Positions 48,720-59,997 of a stretch of DNA of 64,000 bases are shown here, in pieces. Location: contig CM049313.1 in NCBI GenBank assembly GCA_026874595.1, positions 67,634,659-67,698,658 on the forward strand, written 5' to 3'. Position 1 is the first letter of the stretch; each line of letters opens with the position of its first letter. Position numbers and translations under genes: made by a program. Source of the stretch: Sipunculus nudus (Eukaryota > Annelida > Sipuncula > Golfingiida > Sipunculidae). Below the pieces are notes generated by a model. It saw nothing but the letters and a program-made list of their open reading frames with translations, made no database searches and was not told where the DNA came from.

Positions 48720-49619
48720 TAGTGGTGGGAGTCGGTTACTTTTTTATAATCGATCATCGGTTTGGGCAAACCGATCGATGATCGATTATTAATCGGTTCA
48801 GACAAATATAAAGAAATGTGCAATCATCTGTGAAACTGTACTCTCTTAACCCAGTCGGCATGTCTTAGTAATTCTACCTGACGAAAAGAAGTTTTTGTCT
48901 TTTTTATATTTTCCTAATATCACTAAGATATGCTATTCAAAGATTCATTTAATTAATTATAGTAATAAAGAATTTAACCACAGTCCAGGGCATCTACTTG
49001 CTTGCCCTCATGAATACTCCCGCGTATCATTTTAACTTCAGTACCAGGACTTTCATTTTATAACAATTATGATGACTGCCGACATGCATACTAGTTTCAC
49101 AGGCCTGCCAGAAAAATTGCAGGCCCATATAATTTTTGGTAAAAATTAAAAAATAAGTAATTGAAAGCTAAAAATATAATTACTCATGCGGCAGCGGCAC
49201 CTGACATCAGTTGAGGAGATTATTTCTAAGAGAATCTTGCAAAATTGGCATAGACCTGGAGCATTATGGAGCATTTTAAAGCCAAGCCGCCCGTATTTTG
49301 CAATGGACATCTCGTTAGAAAATTCTCCGCTAATTTTGCAGCTCCCTGCCAGGTCACAGAGGTTTAATAAGTCCTCCGTTCTCTCACCTACAGCGCCATA
49401 CTCAGTTATATACGGAGGTTATTTGGGAACACAGATTCATTATATGAAGCGCGGAATGTTGTTAAAAATGGAAGAGTAATTTTTGCCTATAATTTTAAGA
49501 CATTCTGGAAAACAATCATGAGTATCATGTAATCGATAGTTGCCTTTCGTAATCGAGCGCTTGAAAATGGCAGCAAACCGACTGACTTTCGAAAAAGCTC
49601 GATGATCGGCCCACCACTA
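48720..49619. mobile_element. Non-autonomous hAT-type transposon, 900 bp
   Basis: The element starts TAGTGGTGGG and ends CCCACCACTA, perfect 10-bp inverted ends, flanked by an 8-bp duplication (ACCACACG and ACCACAGG). Eight-bp duplications and TAG/CAG-like ends with a GTGG core are marks of the hAT superfamily. Just inside both ends lie GATCATCG/CGATGATC motifs and ATCGATTA-type palindromes near 48752-48800, likely transposase-binding repeats. A 97-codon frame (49186-49479) inside has no match I recognise to a hAT transposase. It sits inside the larger element at 44539-50605 and so inserted after it. Confidence 0.88.
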
Positions 49620-49627
49620 ACCACAGG
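49620..49627. repeat. Right target-site duplication of the hAT element
   Basis: ACCACAGG directly follows the last base of the element. Confidence 0.8.
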
Positions 49628-50129
49628 GATTGAATTCAAAATGGTTGTTTGTCAAAAATACTGTCAGAGATTAATATCTTATGTCAAAGAATCAGCCTTG
49701 TGTAAATTATATATTGAAACGTGTACTTCAATGTCATGTTTTAAGGTCCAGTTGAAAACATGTAACAGTAGCTTTGTATATTGCTGTAATGTATATTCAT
49801 TATTGTTCATATGACATATTATTCTGCCAAGAAAATTTTTAATACTGTCGACCTTGACCTTGATTCTTCTGGAAATGAAGATATGATAAGGTCTTTTGAA
49901 AACCATTTTACATAACACATCACAATGTTGGACACAAGATGTCTCATGTTATGCTTAAGAAAGTTGGTAAATAAGTTTGACCTTGACCTTGAATACCCTC
50001 TGTGACCTTCAGACAGCTCCTAGAGTAGTTACAATTCACAGAACACATTCAAAATCTTATCAATCTAACCAAGATTATTCAGTTTGATTAAACAGATTCA
50101 ATATCAAAGCAATATCTAAATTTTATTAT
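49628..50129. other. Interior of the large element, right side
   Basis: GACCTTGACCTTGA occurs at 49849 and 49979 in CTTGACCTTGA(T/A)T context, a diverged direct repeat. No gene seen. Confidence 0.45.
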
Positions 50130-50285
50130 TGGGATGGCGGCCATCTTGGATTTTGGTGGGTCAGGGGGTTGATAAAATTTGTTACCTAACGTTTTCCATC
50201 AGCTTACACCAAAAATGAATTGAAAACAAGCATTATGTCAATTTGGGCATCCAATTCCTACGGGACTGGGATTTTGGTACATGAG
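50130..50285. repeat. Subterminal inverted repeat, right arm
   Basis: Reverse-complement partner of 45285-45430: GGCGGCCATCTTGGATTTT, AAAATTTGTTACCTAAC and CAATTTGGGCATCCAATTCC. Confidence 0.8.
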
Positions 50286-50605
50286 CGACTACACTATTTC
50301 TTTTGTGAGCTATTTAGAACAACATGATCTGAATACTCCTTAAGGCAGATGACACAAGTCTTGCAGTTTGGCATAGAAACGTTTAACGTAGCATCTAGGG
50401 AATTCTAGGTAAAATCCTCTTGAAAACCTTAAATAGGGTCACAGTTACCTATCAGCAATAACAAAACGTGATTTTGAGCACTGTGGATGGCAATTTCCCA
50501 ATTGTTTAAGTTTCCTTAACACATATTTTTATCAGATCATAACATCATAGATTTTCTCAATGTCAGAGATCAGCTGTGCGTCATGATTCCTGGGTCACTT
50601 GTTGT

Positions 50606-51602
50606 ATATCGTAACAGTTCTCTATTTTAATGTTTCGGTGCTCATTTTCAAGACTTTTTTCTAAAGCAAAACATTGCGGCAACTGTTTTTATTCTGTTAA
50701 TATCCCAAATGTGTTAAAGGATACTGTAGAACATCGACAAGTTTAGTTTTGTGTAGTGTGCTGGGTGCAGGTACTTTTGACCCACGTATTTTGATCCACA
50801 TTTTCCTTTTTATAAACCTTTGGTAAAACTTAAAATACTGATAAAACTTATAAAAGAATAAAAAATCATTGGTACGTGTGTAAATATCAAATATTTATAT
50901 TTATGCTTGAACTAGCTTCAGTCCGATCCCTGGTTGGAACCCGGCTTTTCAGCATTTAGGTGTGTGTTGTGAGATTTGGGGAGGGGGGGGGGGGGGGTCG
51001 GCCGGTTGAGCAGATCCGATAAAAACTGTGAGTTATTACGCCTAATTCGGATTTATATTCCAACCAGAACATTATAATACATACACAGTGAGAACATTGT
51101 ATTCGCGCATGCATGTGCAGAACCGCCAAATGTACCCCTCGATAACTGCATGTAGACCGTACATATGTGAAAACCGAAAAACAAATCATGGGTTTTAGGG
51201 ATATCAAATACTTGCTTTTCTTGAGTAGTGTTTGTGAGAGATTTTTTTTTTTAGCGCGAATTGAATGTGTTTATCCTTTGGTTAATATTTCTAGTATGAA
51301 CGAGGCTGGCAGTAGATGGTCGTTTGCTTTTCACATGTGAGGCCATTATTTGGCTCTCCTAGTCTGGTCTTGCTACTAGTCCCCTCTGTTGGGATTCCAA
51401 TGGCGACATCACGTTTGATGGTAAGCAAATGACTCATTGTTACATCCTGAAACGTGCTCTGGAATCATAGTTAGGACCGGACGAGACGACATCTTATTCA
51501 GAGCAAGCATGATTTCCTGATTCATTTATAAATCATTTTTCTCCAGGATAACATATTCAACATAACCTAGCTCTAGGATTCTGAACTGAATCAACGTTAA
51601 TA
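50606..51602. other. Spacer with a poly(G) run, no gene seen
   Basis: G run at 50983-50997. The minus frame at 50956-51207 ends in the G/C run and is not supported. Confidence 0.45.
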
Positions 51603-51805
51603 AGCAGATGGGTGCCCCGGCAACAAGTCATTTCAAATTGATGCAAAAGTTTACTTTTTGGTATCAAATTATAGCTTATTTTCTACTTGACAACTTTATA
51701 CGTCCGTGTGAACGACCAGCCCACTAGGGGGCGCTTTGGGTCTTCATGAACTTGAACATTCCCCAAAATGAAAAGATTAAACGGTTCTAATCGTTTGAAT
51801 TGATA
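51603..51805 (-). repeat. Dispersed repeat family 4, inverted copy
   Basis: Read on the minus strand it follows 54223-54390 in order: ATCAATTCAAACGATT, GAAGACCC, CCCTAGTGGGCT, AAAGTTGTCAAGTA and AAAAAGTAAACTTTTGCATC. It carries GCGCCCCCTAGTGG, the same kind of site seen near 54138. Confidence 0.8.
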
Positions 51806-52220
51806 ACCCTGTATTTTATAAAATATGCCTGAATTTAAGATTACCTTACACTAGTAGACTGAAGGTACCTTACCTAATCATGCAAGTGCTTATTTCTTCC
51901 CATTATGTTGAAAAGCCTAGAAAATATTAAAAAGTGGACATTTATTCATTTAACCCTAACAAATTGAAAAGTATAAGCACACTAGATAACGTAAAACTTA
52001 TTAGGTTACCCACATCATCGTTATGACAATAAATATTCCTCTCAATGATTGAAAAAATTAAGAAAATAAAAATAAAATCATCAAGTGAGCATTTAAAAAA
52101 ATCCTTCAATTTTTGGGGTTTCAGTTGGATGACAGAAGTTTTTATGGATTGTGAGTTTTTAAAATATATAACATACGAGGTTTGATATTTGTACCACCAG
52201 TTGGACGATTAAGCTATTTT
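51806..52220. other. Spacer, no gene seen
   Basis: AT-rich with poly(A) stretches. Confidence 0.4.
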
Positions 52221-54105
52221 TAGCTCAGCTGACTGTAAGTCATCTGAGCTATAGCGATCACTCTTGGTGCGTCGTCCGTCTGTCCGTCTGTCTATCCGTC
52301 TGTCCGTTAACCAGGCACAAATCGTAACCGCTGGACTTAGAATCTTGTAACTTTATATTCTGAGAGGTCCATGAAAAATCTCCTTGGAAACCAAAAATTA
52401 GGTCTTTGTTACTCATATCCTTTGACCTATGGGGCCCAAAAGTACCCCCCATAAAATAGTCAATTATTTCATACAAAAACTTCCATATCGCATTAACTGC
52501 ATCACTGATGGTCATGATTTTTGGCATACATATTGATCTTAAGATGTTCCAGCAGGTCTTGCAGACTGGTGGCGCAACCTATATTTTTCGATTTTTTACG
52601 ATTTTTTTTCTCTATTTTTGAGACCTTTTAAAATGTGAACATCAGTTAATAGGGCACAAATCGTAAAGACTGGACCTAGAATCCTTATTCTTGATACATA
52701 GGGAGACCTCTGAAATGTGTCCATGGATACCTGAAATAAGGTCTCTGTTACCAATATCCTATGAGCTGTGGCGCTCCCAATAACCCCCCAGAATAATGGA
52801 AAAATTTGATAAAAAAAACTTCAATATCTCATTAACTACATCACTGATGGTCATGAATTATCGCATACATATTGATCATGAGATGTCCCATCAGTTCCTG
52901 CTGACTGGTGGCGCCACCTGTATTTTTCGATTTTTTAAGATTTTTTCTCTCTATTTTTGAGACCTTTAAAAATGTGAACGAAAGTTAACAGGGAACAAAT
53001 CGTAAAGACTAAAACTAGAATCGTCAATCTTGACACACTGAGAGACCTATGAAAAGTCTCCGTGGAAACGAGAAATAAGATCTCTGTTACCCATATCCAT
53101 TGAGCTATGGGGTCCCAAAATACTCCCAGAATAGTAAAAAAAATTCATACTAAAACTTCAATATCTCATTAACTACATCACTGATGGTCATGTTTTTGGG
53201 ATACATATTGATCATGAGATGTTACATCAGTTTCTGCAGACTGGTGGCGCCACCTGTATTTTTCGTTTTTTTACGAATTGTTTTCTCTATTTTTGAGACC
53301 TTTAAAAATGTGAACATCTGTTAACAGGGTACAAATCGTAAAGACTCGACCTAGAATCTTCATTCTTGACACACTGAGAGACCTATGAAAAGTCTCCATG
53401 GAAACCTGAAATAAGGTCTCTGTTACCGATATCCTTTGAGCCGTGGGGCTCCCAATTACCCCCCAGAATAATGGAAAATTTGATAAAAAAATGCAACATC
53501 TCAATAACTACAACACTGATGGTCATGATTTTTGGCATACCTATTAATCAAGAGGAGTTCCATCAGTTCCTGCAAACTGGTGGTGCCACCTGTATTTTTT
53601 CAAATGTTTACAATTGTTTTCTCTATATATGAGACCTTTAAAAATGTGAACATCTTTAAAAGGGCACAAATCGTAACGACTGGACCTAGAATCTTCATTC
53701 TTAATACACAGGGAGACCCATGGAAACCTGAAATTAGGTCTCTGTTACCCATATCCTTTGAGCTATGGCACTCCAAAGTACAGCTCAGAATAATGGAAAA
53801 TTTGATACAAAAGCTGAAGTATCTGAACAACTAATGCAGAGATCACCATGATTCTTTGCATGGATATTGACCATTAAGTGTTTTTATTAGTTTCTGCAGA
53901 CTGGTTGAGCCACCTGTATTTATTTTTAAGTTTACGCATTTTTTCTCTATTTTTGAGATATATAAATACAGACACAATTTTGGCCTGTTGGTTAATCTGT
54001 TTGATGCTTCAGGTGAATGAGTATATAGCACCATTCAGATGATAAAATTCCCTATTGCAAATCTCTTCTCAGTCAGCTGAGCGTCATGACCAATTGGTCA
54101 CTTGT
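52221..54105 (+). mobile_element. Small member of the structured AGCTGACTG family (about 1.9 kb)
   Basis: The left end is a hairpin: TAGCTCAG (52221-52228) and CTGAGCTA (52244-52251) are exact complements around a 15-nt loop. The right end holds CAGTCAGCTGAGC (54070-54082), the exact reverse complement of GCTCAGCTGACTG at 52223-52235, so the ends are also inverted to each other. A palindrome TGACCAATTGGTCA (54087-54100) lies in the last bases. Between the ends are a (GTCC/GTCT) run near 52270-52306 and five tandem units. No coding. The layout (hairpin ends, short TIR, variable tandem core) resembles non-autonomous tandem-core elements described from molluscs, but I cannot name the superfamily. 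Confidence 0.75.
52290..53990 (+). repeat. Tandem core, five units of about 335 bp
   Basis: The marker ATCACTGATGGTCATGA-TTT...GCATACATATTGATC occurs near 52500, 52840, 53177, 53512 and, diverged, 53841, so the period is 329-340 bp. Each unit also holds CACAAATCGTAA, ACCTAGAATC, GAGACCTATG, GGTCTCTGTTACC and ACTGGTGGCGCCACCTGTAT. Units 2-4 are most alike, the last most diverged. Frames inside are not conserved. Confidence 0.92.
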
Positions 54106-54222
54106 TCTATTTATCCACTCTATTAAAAGTACCAGCGCCCCCGAGTGGCCGTTGGCCAGCTGACCACTGTCCACTCAGGCTATCATATATATTTACATCA
54201 TATATATTAACATCAGGTAATC
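54106..54222. other. Start of repeat family 4 unit
   Basis: Contains GCGCCCCCGAGTGG and ATATATTAACATCAGGT; the latter recurs at 54589-54605 just before the next unit, so the tandem unit begins within this stretch. Confidence 0.5.
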
Positions 54223-54540
54223 AATTCAAACGATTTTAGCCGCTTATTCTTTTCGTCGGAGAGAATTCTATTTCATCAAGACCCCAGGCGAACCTATTTG
54301 GCTGATTGGGTTCACTAGGGCTAAAGTTGTCAAGTATGAGCTTTAATTTTATAACAAAAAGTAAACTTTTTCATCGATATGAAATGTAAATAGTTATTTT
54401 ATCATGTGTAGCACCTAACTAACATATACTTACCAATAAAATCATGTCAAAATGTTATCCATTGCACGGACACATAAAGTGTTTTAACCGTATAAAAATC
54501 TTTACATATGATCAATGATAAAATCATTACAGAATCCACT
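54223..54540 (+). repeat. Dispersed repeat family 4, direct copy 1
   Basis: AATCAATTCAAACGATTTTA, ATTCTATTTCATCAAGAC, CTAAAGTTGTCAAGTA, AAAAAGTAAAC, AATAGTTATTTTATCA, AAATCATGTCAAAATGTTAT and ATGATCAATGATAAAATCAT all recur in copy 2. Confidence 0.85.
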
Positions 54541-54605
54541 GTCCACCCGGTCCTTCCGATCTTTTATTCGGAAGCAAGTATGACCAAATATATTAACATC
54601 AGGTT

Positions 54606-54635
54606 AGCAATTTAAACGATTTGAGCCATATTAGG

Positions 54636-54692
<57 letters not shown>

Positions 54693-55367
54693 CATTCCAT
54701 CAAGACATCAAGCGCCGTATCGGAAAGCACAAGTTTATGCACTCGTATTTGCCGGTCTGCCAAAAAGCCTCGCTCCAGTTTCAGCCCATATACTAATACG
54801 ATATAATGAAAGTTCTCCGTGTAAACATGTAACATGTCTCTTAATACAGGGGCTTCATTTTGACAAATATAAAGATTAATTCTCCTTGCTTTCCAGACAG
54901 TCTAGACAGTACCCTTATATGGCATATGTTTAAGGTAACACTCTTGCTGTAGTATATGGGAACTCCCATAAACAGTGATAATGTGAATCTTCAAGTGAAA
55001 ACACATCTCTTGTTGTTTCTCTTACCAGTCGTTAATTCAACCAATTCAACTCAAAACCGCTTCTATTGGAAAAGCTTGAGAACTTTATTTGCAATGCCCA
55101 CACGCTGCCTAGTGGACTGATTGCTGTCCGCTCAAACTAAAGTTGTCACGTAGAACCCGAGCTGACATTTGATACCAAAAAGTAAACCTTTGCATCAGTG
55201 TGAGATGAAAATAGTTATTTTATCACGTACGGCACCCAAATAACATACTTACAAATTAAATCATGTCAAAATGTTATCCATTGTGCGGACACATGAATTT
55301 TTTTGTAACCGTATATAAATTTTTTCATATATGATCAATAATAAAATCATTACAGAAAGGTTTTCAA
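54606..55367 (+). repeat. Dispersed repeat family 4, direct copy 2, interrupted
   Basis: Starts GGTTAGCAATTTAAACGATT, holds the (GA)n run where copy 1 has GGAGAGAA, continues TTCCATTCCATCAAGAC, then is split by about 380 bp of unrelated DNA (54725-55105) before resuming at CCTAGTGGACTGATTGC and following copy 1 to AATAAAATCATTACAGAAAG. The interrupting DNA is a later insertion or rearrangement. Confidence 0.8.
54639..54689. repeat. (GA)n microsatellite
   Basis: Twenty-five uninterrupted GA units inside repeat family 4 copy 2. Confidence 0.97.
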
Positions 55368-55674
55368 ATTATTTTAAAGTATTTTAAATCACATAACTGA
55401 TATGTATCGGACTTATGATAATAAAAATGGTAAATTCAGCTTCTAATAAGGTTTCTTTTAAGAAATGTTACACAATAAACTGCTTGTACTAATATTTAGA
55501 ACGGCTAAATTAACAAATTGTCGACATATTTACTGATGGTAAATCCAGCTCAACCTTCTGAATAATTGGAATTAGAAGGATACCCCGCCTAACGGGAATG
55601 TGAGAAAAGTGTAATTTAGCTTATTTAATAGCATGATAAATTGGACAAAGTTAACCGAGAATTGATATAAACTG
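55368..55674. other. Spacer, no gene seen
   Basis: AT-rich, no feature. Confidence 0.4.
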
Positions 55675-56075
55675 AATCATCCGAGGGGACTCATAAGATA
55701 CGCATGCGTAATTGGTAAAGGGGGAGATCCCTATAACGCCTTTTAAGATATTGCATGACATATGAAATATAAAAGTTAAACTTAAAAAGCTGATAAAAAA
55801 TATTAAAAAAAAAAATCATTGAGGTGTGACAGAATCCTAATAAGGCCAGAAAACCAATAGGAAACCGTTACTTCATTAATTATATAATTTGATATGAGTA
55901 AGTTTTTAAGATATTGCGTTGCATATGAACTGTAAAGTTTAAAGTTGAAAAAAAATCAGAAAACATTCGAGTTTGAGCAAAACCGAATCAGGTCTGGAGA
56001 CCCAGAAGATGCAACTATGATTAGAAATAGATCAGAGTAACACCTTTTGAGATGTTGCGATGTTTAAAATGGGGG
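55675..56075 (+). repeat. Diverged tandem repeat, about 140-bp unit, block 1
   Basis: Three units, at about 55675, 55816 and 55948. Each has a (C)C(A/C/G)ATAAGATGC/ACCAATAGG-like head, a GATATTGCGTTGCATATGAA-like middle and AAATCATT...GTGTGA(C/G) between units. Confidence 0.7.
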
Positions 56076-56798
56076 CGGGGAGTTAGGTGAAGTTTCGCTG
56101 ACAAATTATTTGCAGAAGTGAATCTGTCCAAAACACTCAACAGATTAAACGCACAAAGACATTTAAAAATATAGTTATAAGAAATTTTGTTAAAAGTTTG
56201 GTTTTAATAAATAAAATAAATGACAAGTAGAAAAAATTACGTATTGAACTACTAATGATAAATTACTAGATACATGTTTAAAACTCGTCAATTGTCACAA
56301 ATAGTGATGCACGGCTTGCAGTATCTTGCTGCCAGGGTTCACAAACCTGTAATGGTAGGTCAGTGTGTAAAAGCCCAGCAATTACTAAAGTTTTCTTTTT
56401 AGTTAGTCATTTAGGCATAATACAATTATGGGGAGACGAGGCATTTGTAAAGTGCTTGGTCCGTTATTTTGTTAATGCAACTGTTTTGAGTTATTCATTT
56501 TAGTGAGACGAAGCGTTTGTAATGTGCTTGGTCTGTTAATGTGTTTATGCAACGGTATATTACCTAATGCTTTGTGCTATCACTGGCAAGAAGAATTACT
56601 ACAGATGACCTATGTACATACATGAGGTTTAATGTAGCAAAGAGATAAAAAATTGTTGTGTTTATCAATCATTTGTGTATAATTAATCCAGGTTACCCAA
56701 AAGCAATTACAGCAAACATGCATTTCAGTGATAATCTTGCATGTTTAATATTTCAAGATTCATAAAAGAATGCAAACAATTAGGAATTCATAAAAAAT
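56076..56798. other. Spacer with a two-copy duplication
   Basis: Near 56428-56496 and 56505-56565, GGAGACGAGGCATTTGTAA / GTGAGACGAAGCGTTTGTAA and GTGCTTGGTC(C/T)GTTA, then ATGCAAC occur twice in tandem. No gene seen. Confidence 0.6.
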
Positions 56799-57118
56799 TC
56801 AAAAGGAAACAAGTGTAAATAAAACCTAATCAGCTCTGGGGACCCATAAAATGCATCTGTTTCTATAATTAGAAGTAGATCCCAGTAAAACTTTTTTGAG
56901 CAGTAGTGTCGCATATGTAATGTAAATGTTTTGTATTAACAATTTCATAAAAATAAATCCAAAAATCATTCAATTGTGACCAAAACCTGATCAGCTCTGG
57001 AAACCAATAAGATGCACATGCTACTACAATAAGAAGTAGAATTGAATTAATTTTTCGAGATATTGCGTAGTATAAGAATTGTTTACGGACGGACGGATAG
57101 ACGGACGGACAGACGGGT
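56799..57118 (+). repeat. Diverged tandem repeat, about 140-bp unit, block 2 with GGAC tail
   Basis: Two more units begin near 56799 and 56940 (CTAATCAGCTCTGGGGACCC and CTGATCAGCTCTGGAAACC). The last ends in GGACGGACGGATAGACGGAC repeats (57087-57116), a (GGAC)n-type tail. Blocks 1 and 2 are separated by about 720 bp. Confidence 0.75.
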
Positions 57119-58359
57119 TGAGTTGATCCCTATACCCCCCGCTATGCTGAGGCGAGGAATCAATAAGGAATTGTCAGTAACAAAAGTTTTAGAAACAATT
57201 ATGATAACCTTGTTATAGATTTGTATCGGGAGACTTAATCGAAACAGATATTTTGTATAATCTATGTGACTTGAATGGAAGCAAAGTAGAAAATTTTGAA
57301 CTTTTGAAATGCAGATCAAATTTATAGTTGATTTCATCACATACAATCTGTGGCTTCTCCAGCGAAGCACAGTTTAAAAAAATAAAGCATTCAGGTGCCA
57401 CGTTAATAATGATATGTATTAAATTTTGGTAATTGTAGAGAACAAATAATACAGCTATGGCTGTTATGGAATTTGTATACAGTCGGTTTTCATAAACCAG
57501 TCAAATTTAATATTAAATGGAATATGAATAAAAAATACTAATTTTGTCAGCGTAAATAACCCAATTATCATAGCGAAACAGAGTAAACTTCCCGAGATAA
57601 AAAAGAAACACAGTGCCCCAAGGACAGTACAAATACCGGAGTATATCTAGGTTGGGCTTTGAGTGAACCACCTGTCTACTATAAGATAAGTAAATATTGG
57701 AAAATAACAACCGGATACCGTCTATATCATATTTTTTCACGTGCTGATTAAAACTTTTAAACTTTACGCTCATGGATATCAAAAGTTTTCCTTACATCAG
57801 CAAAACCTGCCTGACATAGCAAAAATGTCATTAGTATTAATTAAACATTATACTATGTTAGGCAAAAGAAGACGACCTATTTTTATATATACAAGTTGTA
57901 GTTCTGTTAACAGATATTCTGTATACAGGGGTGATTCAAGCCGTCTTCCGCAAAAAGTTCACTATACGAAAAGGGAAAAAACAAATCCGTGGAAATTTGA
58001 GGTTCTGCAACGGTCAGAAAAAAAATTAAGACATCCGAAGTATATCTTTCATCAAATTGATATTTATTTACAATTTTAATGAAAATATAGCTTTATTAAT
58101 ATAGTATTTAAGTTAAAGGAGGAGTCAGGATAGTCATTGGAAAATCATCGCTAACATATTTCTCTTATCGGATTAAAGTGAATGTTAAATTAGCAAGGTC
58201 TGAAGACCCTTTGGAGGAAAGTATATTGAAGGGTTTTTCACAAGGTTCTTACATTGGGGTGATCATCTTGCATCATGCAGGTATGCATACCCTTAACAAC
58301 AAGGCGATTACTCGACTGGACGGTTTCGTAAATATTAGGGCTTGGCATCGTCTGAAATA
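57119..58359. other. Spacer, no gene seen
   Basis: The longest frame (57741-58079, 112 codons, plus strand) is rich in K, R, Y and S with no recognisable domain; not called as a gene. Confidence 0.45.
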
Positions 58360-58475
58360 TTTGTATTGTATTATATTGTGATATCTGGTAACGTATTGCA
58401 ATAGGTATTGCGATATTTGTTTGTTATTCCCCATATTGCGATATACCGATATATCGATAATATTGCCTGCGGTAC
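58360..58475. repeat. GCGATAT-type low-complexity patch
   Basis: ATTGCGATAT(A/T) and CCGATATATCGATA variants recur within about 110 bases. Confidence 0.6.
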
Positions 58476-58743
58476 TGTATAAAATATAGCATCGTATGAG
58501 TTCAAGGTTTTCTAAATGTTTGTTTTTAACTGCATGATGAAACAGTTTTGCAAGCAGAAGGTCTGCGTTTTAATTCATTTTCTAACTTATATAAAACAGA
58601 GAAAATAAACATAGAAAATATAACAAAAAACATAACAAAAGCAACATAATAATATTCAAAATATTAAAACATAATCATAACAATAATTATGAATATATCA
58701 TTATAAACAAAATAAACAAAATAAAAATAAACATTATAGTTAA

Positions 58744-58797
<54 letters not shown>
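58744..58797. repeat. (TAA)n microsatellite
   Basis: About 17 uninterrupted AAT units in an AT-rich patch. Confidence 0.96.
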
Positions 58798-59997
58798 TAT
58801 AAAACTAATAATATGATTAGATAAAGGAATCTATATTATGTATTGAATTCAGGTAAAATGAAAATAAATGAAAGAAAAGATGTAATATAATATAGTTTAT
58901 TACAGTATGATACCAGGTTAAGGATTATGATATTATATCGCTTTAAGTTTTATGAATTAACCGAAGGTAACAACCTTATCACGCTATAATTATTTGTAAT
59001 AAATGATGCTATATTGGTCCCATATAATTTAGTGTAATGTACGTGTTCATGTTAAACATGTAATGTAGAACACGATGGATTGTCCTACTTCTGATACGGG
59101 TCAGCGAATGTTTTCCCATCGTGAATCCATGTTAATAGGACGGATTTACACTGGGGTAATCTGATCATTACCATAGACAGGAAACAGGAAGCATAGAAAA
59201 CGAATAAATGGCGGTCTTCATTATGGATAGGCCATTAACTGAAAGCTGCCTTCTTCTGGTCTATTGTATTGATGATATTTTTCAAAAGATGTATTTATAT
59301 TTGTTTTGCATGATACAGATTGTATAATACATTAGAACCGCTGATACGTTCGATCTTTAAGGTAGCATCGCTGGGAAAAACACCCTGATTCAAAATCAAC
59401 AAAAAAGTCATTTAAAAATATATTAGACCCATTAATTATATAATATTTTAAACCTGGTACAATGTTTCCATGATGGTATACATATCTGTGAAATATTCAT
59501 TCAATTTCATATATTAAAATATATTTAGCAAGACACATTTTAGTGGGCTTATATTACAGTACATGCCGATATCTCAAAACCTCATCCATGTGTCTTTCTT
59601 GTTTAAAATTTAATTGATTTGACACAAAATATAGAATTTCATTTTAGGTAGATAGAAACATGCGGGAATAAAAACAAATACATCGGATTGTGTTTCAATT
59701 GGTCCTGACAAGTGTCGCACCTGTTATACAGGGAGACTATTTGTCAGACAGTCTGACTGATTCCCCCCATACGATAATGATCAATAATTTCCTTTTCGTA
59801 TGAGACAAGTGTACAAGAAAGCGATCGAGGTATTCCTTAATATTGAAAATGAATGTGTAACATATACAGAAAAAAAATAACTGTCAATGGGTACGTGCTG
59901 ATGGGTTTCGTAGTTGTCACCAGGAGCAAGGATACATACTATTCCACGACTAAAACTCGTCAAATATGATTACCGAAGAATTCACGTTATTAAGGTA
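58798..59997. other. Spacer, no gene seen
   Basis: AT-rich DNA with no feature recognised. Confidence 0.45.

Larger units (their letters stand above)
44539..50605 (+). mobile_element. Large member of the structured AGCTGACTG family (about 6.1 kb)
   Basis: The left end (TAGCTAAACTGACTGAAAGTC, then CATCTGCGCTATAGCGATCAC) matches the left end of the clearer element at 52221. The right end (ATCAGCTGTGCGTCATGATTCC, then GGGTCACTTGTT at 50568-50602) matches the end near 54072-54105. Just inside are diverged tandem units (44590-45300) and an inverted repeat pair (45285/50285). About 4.7 kb lies between those arms, including a nested hAT element. No transposase was recognised. It is possible that these are two partial copies in opposite orientation rather than one element. 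Confidence 0.55.

Noticed and set aside
54599-54879. Arg-Glu and Leu-Ser repeat frames
   Set aside because: Translations of the GA microsatellite.
57741-58079. 112-codon plus-strand frame as a small gene
   Set aside because: No domain, no splice or promoter context, AT-rich composition; length is possible by chance.
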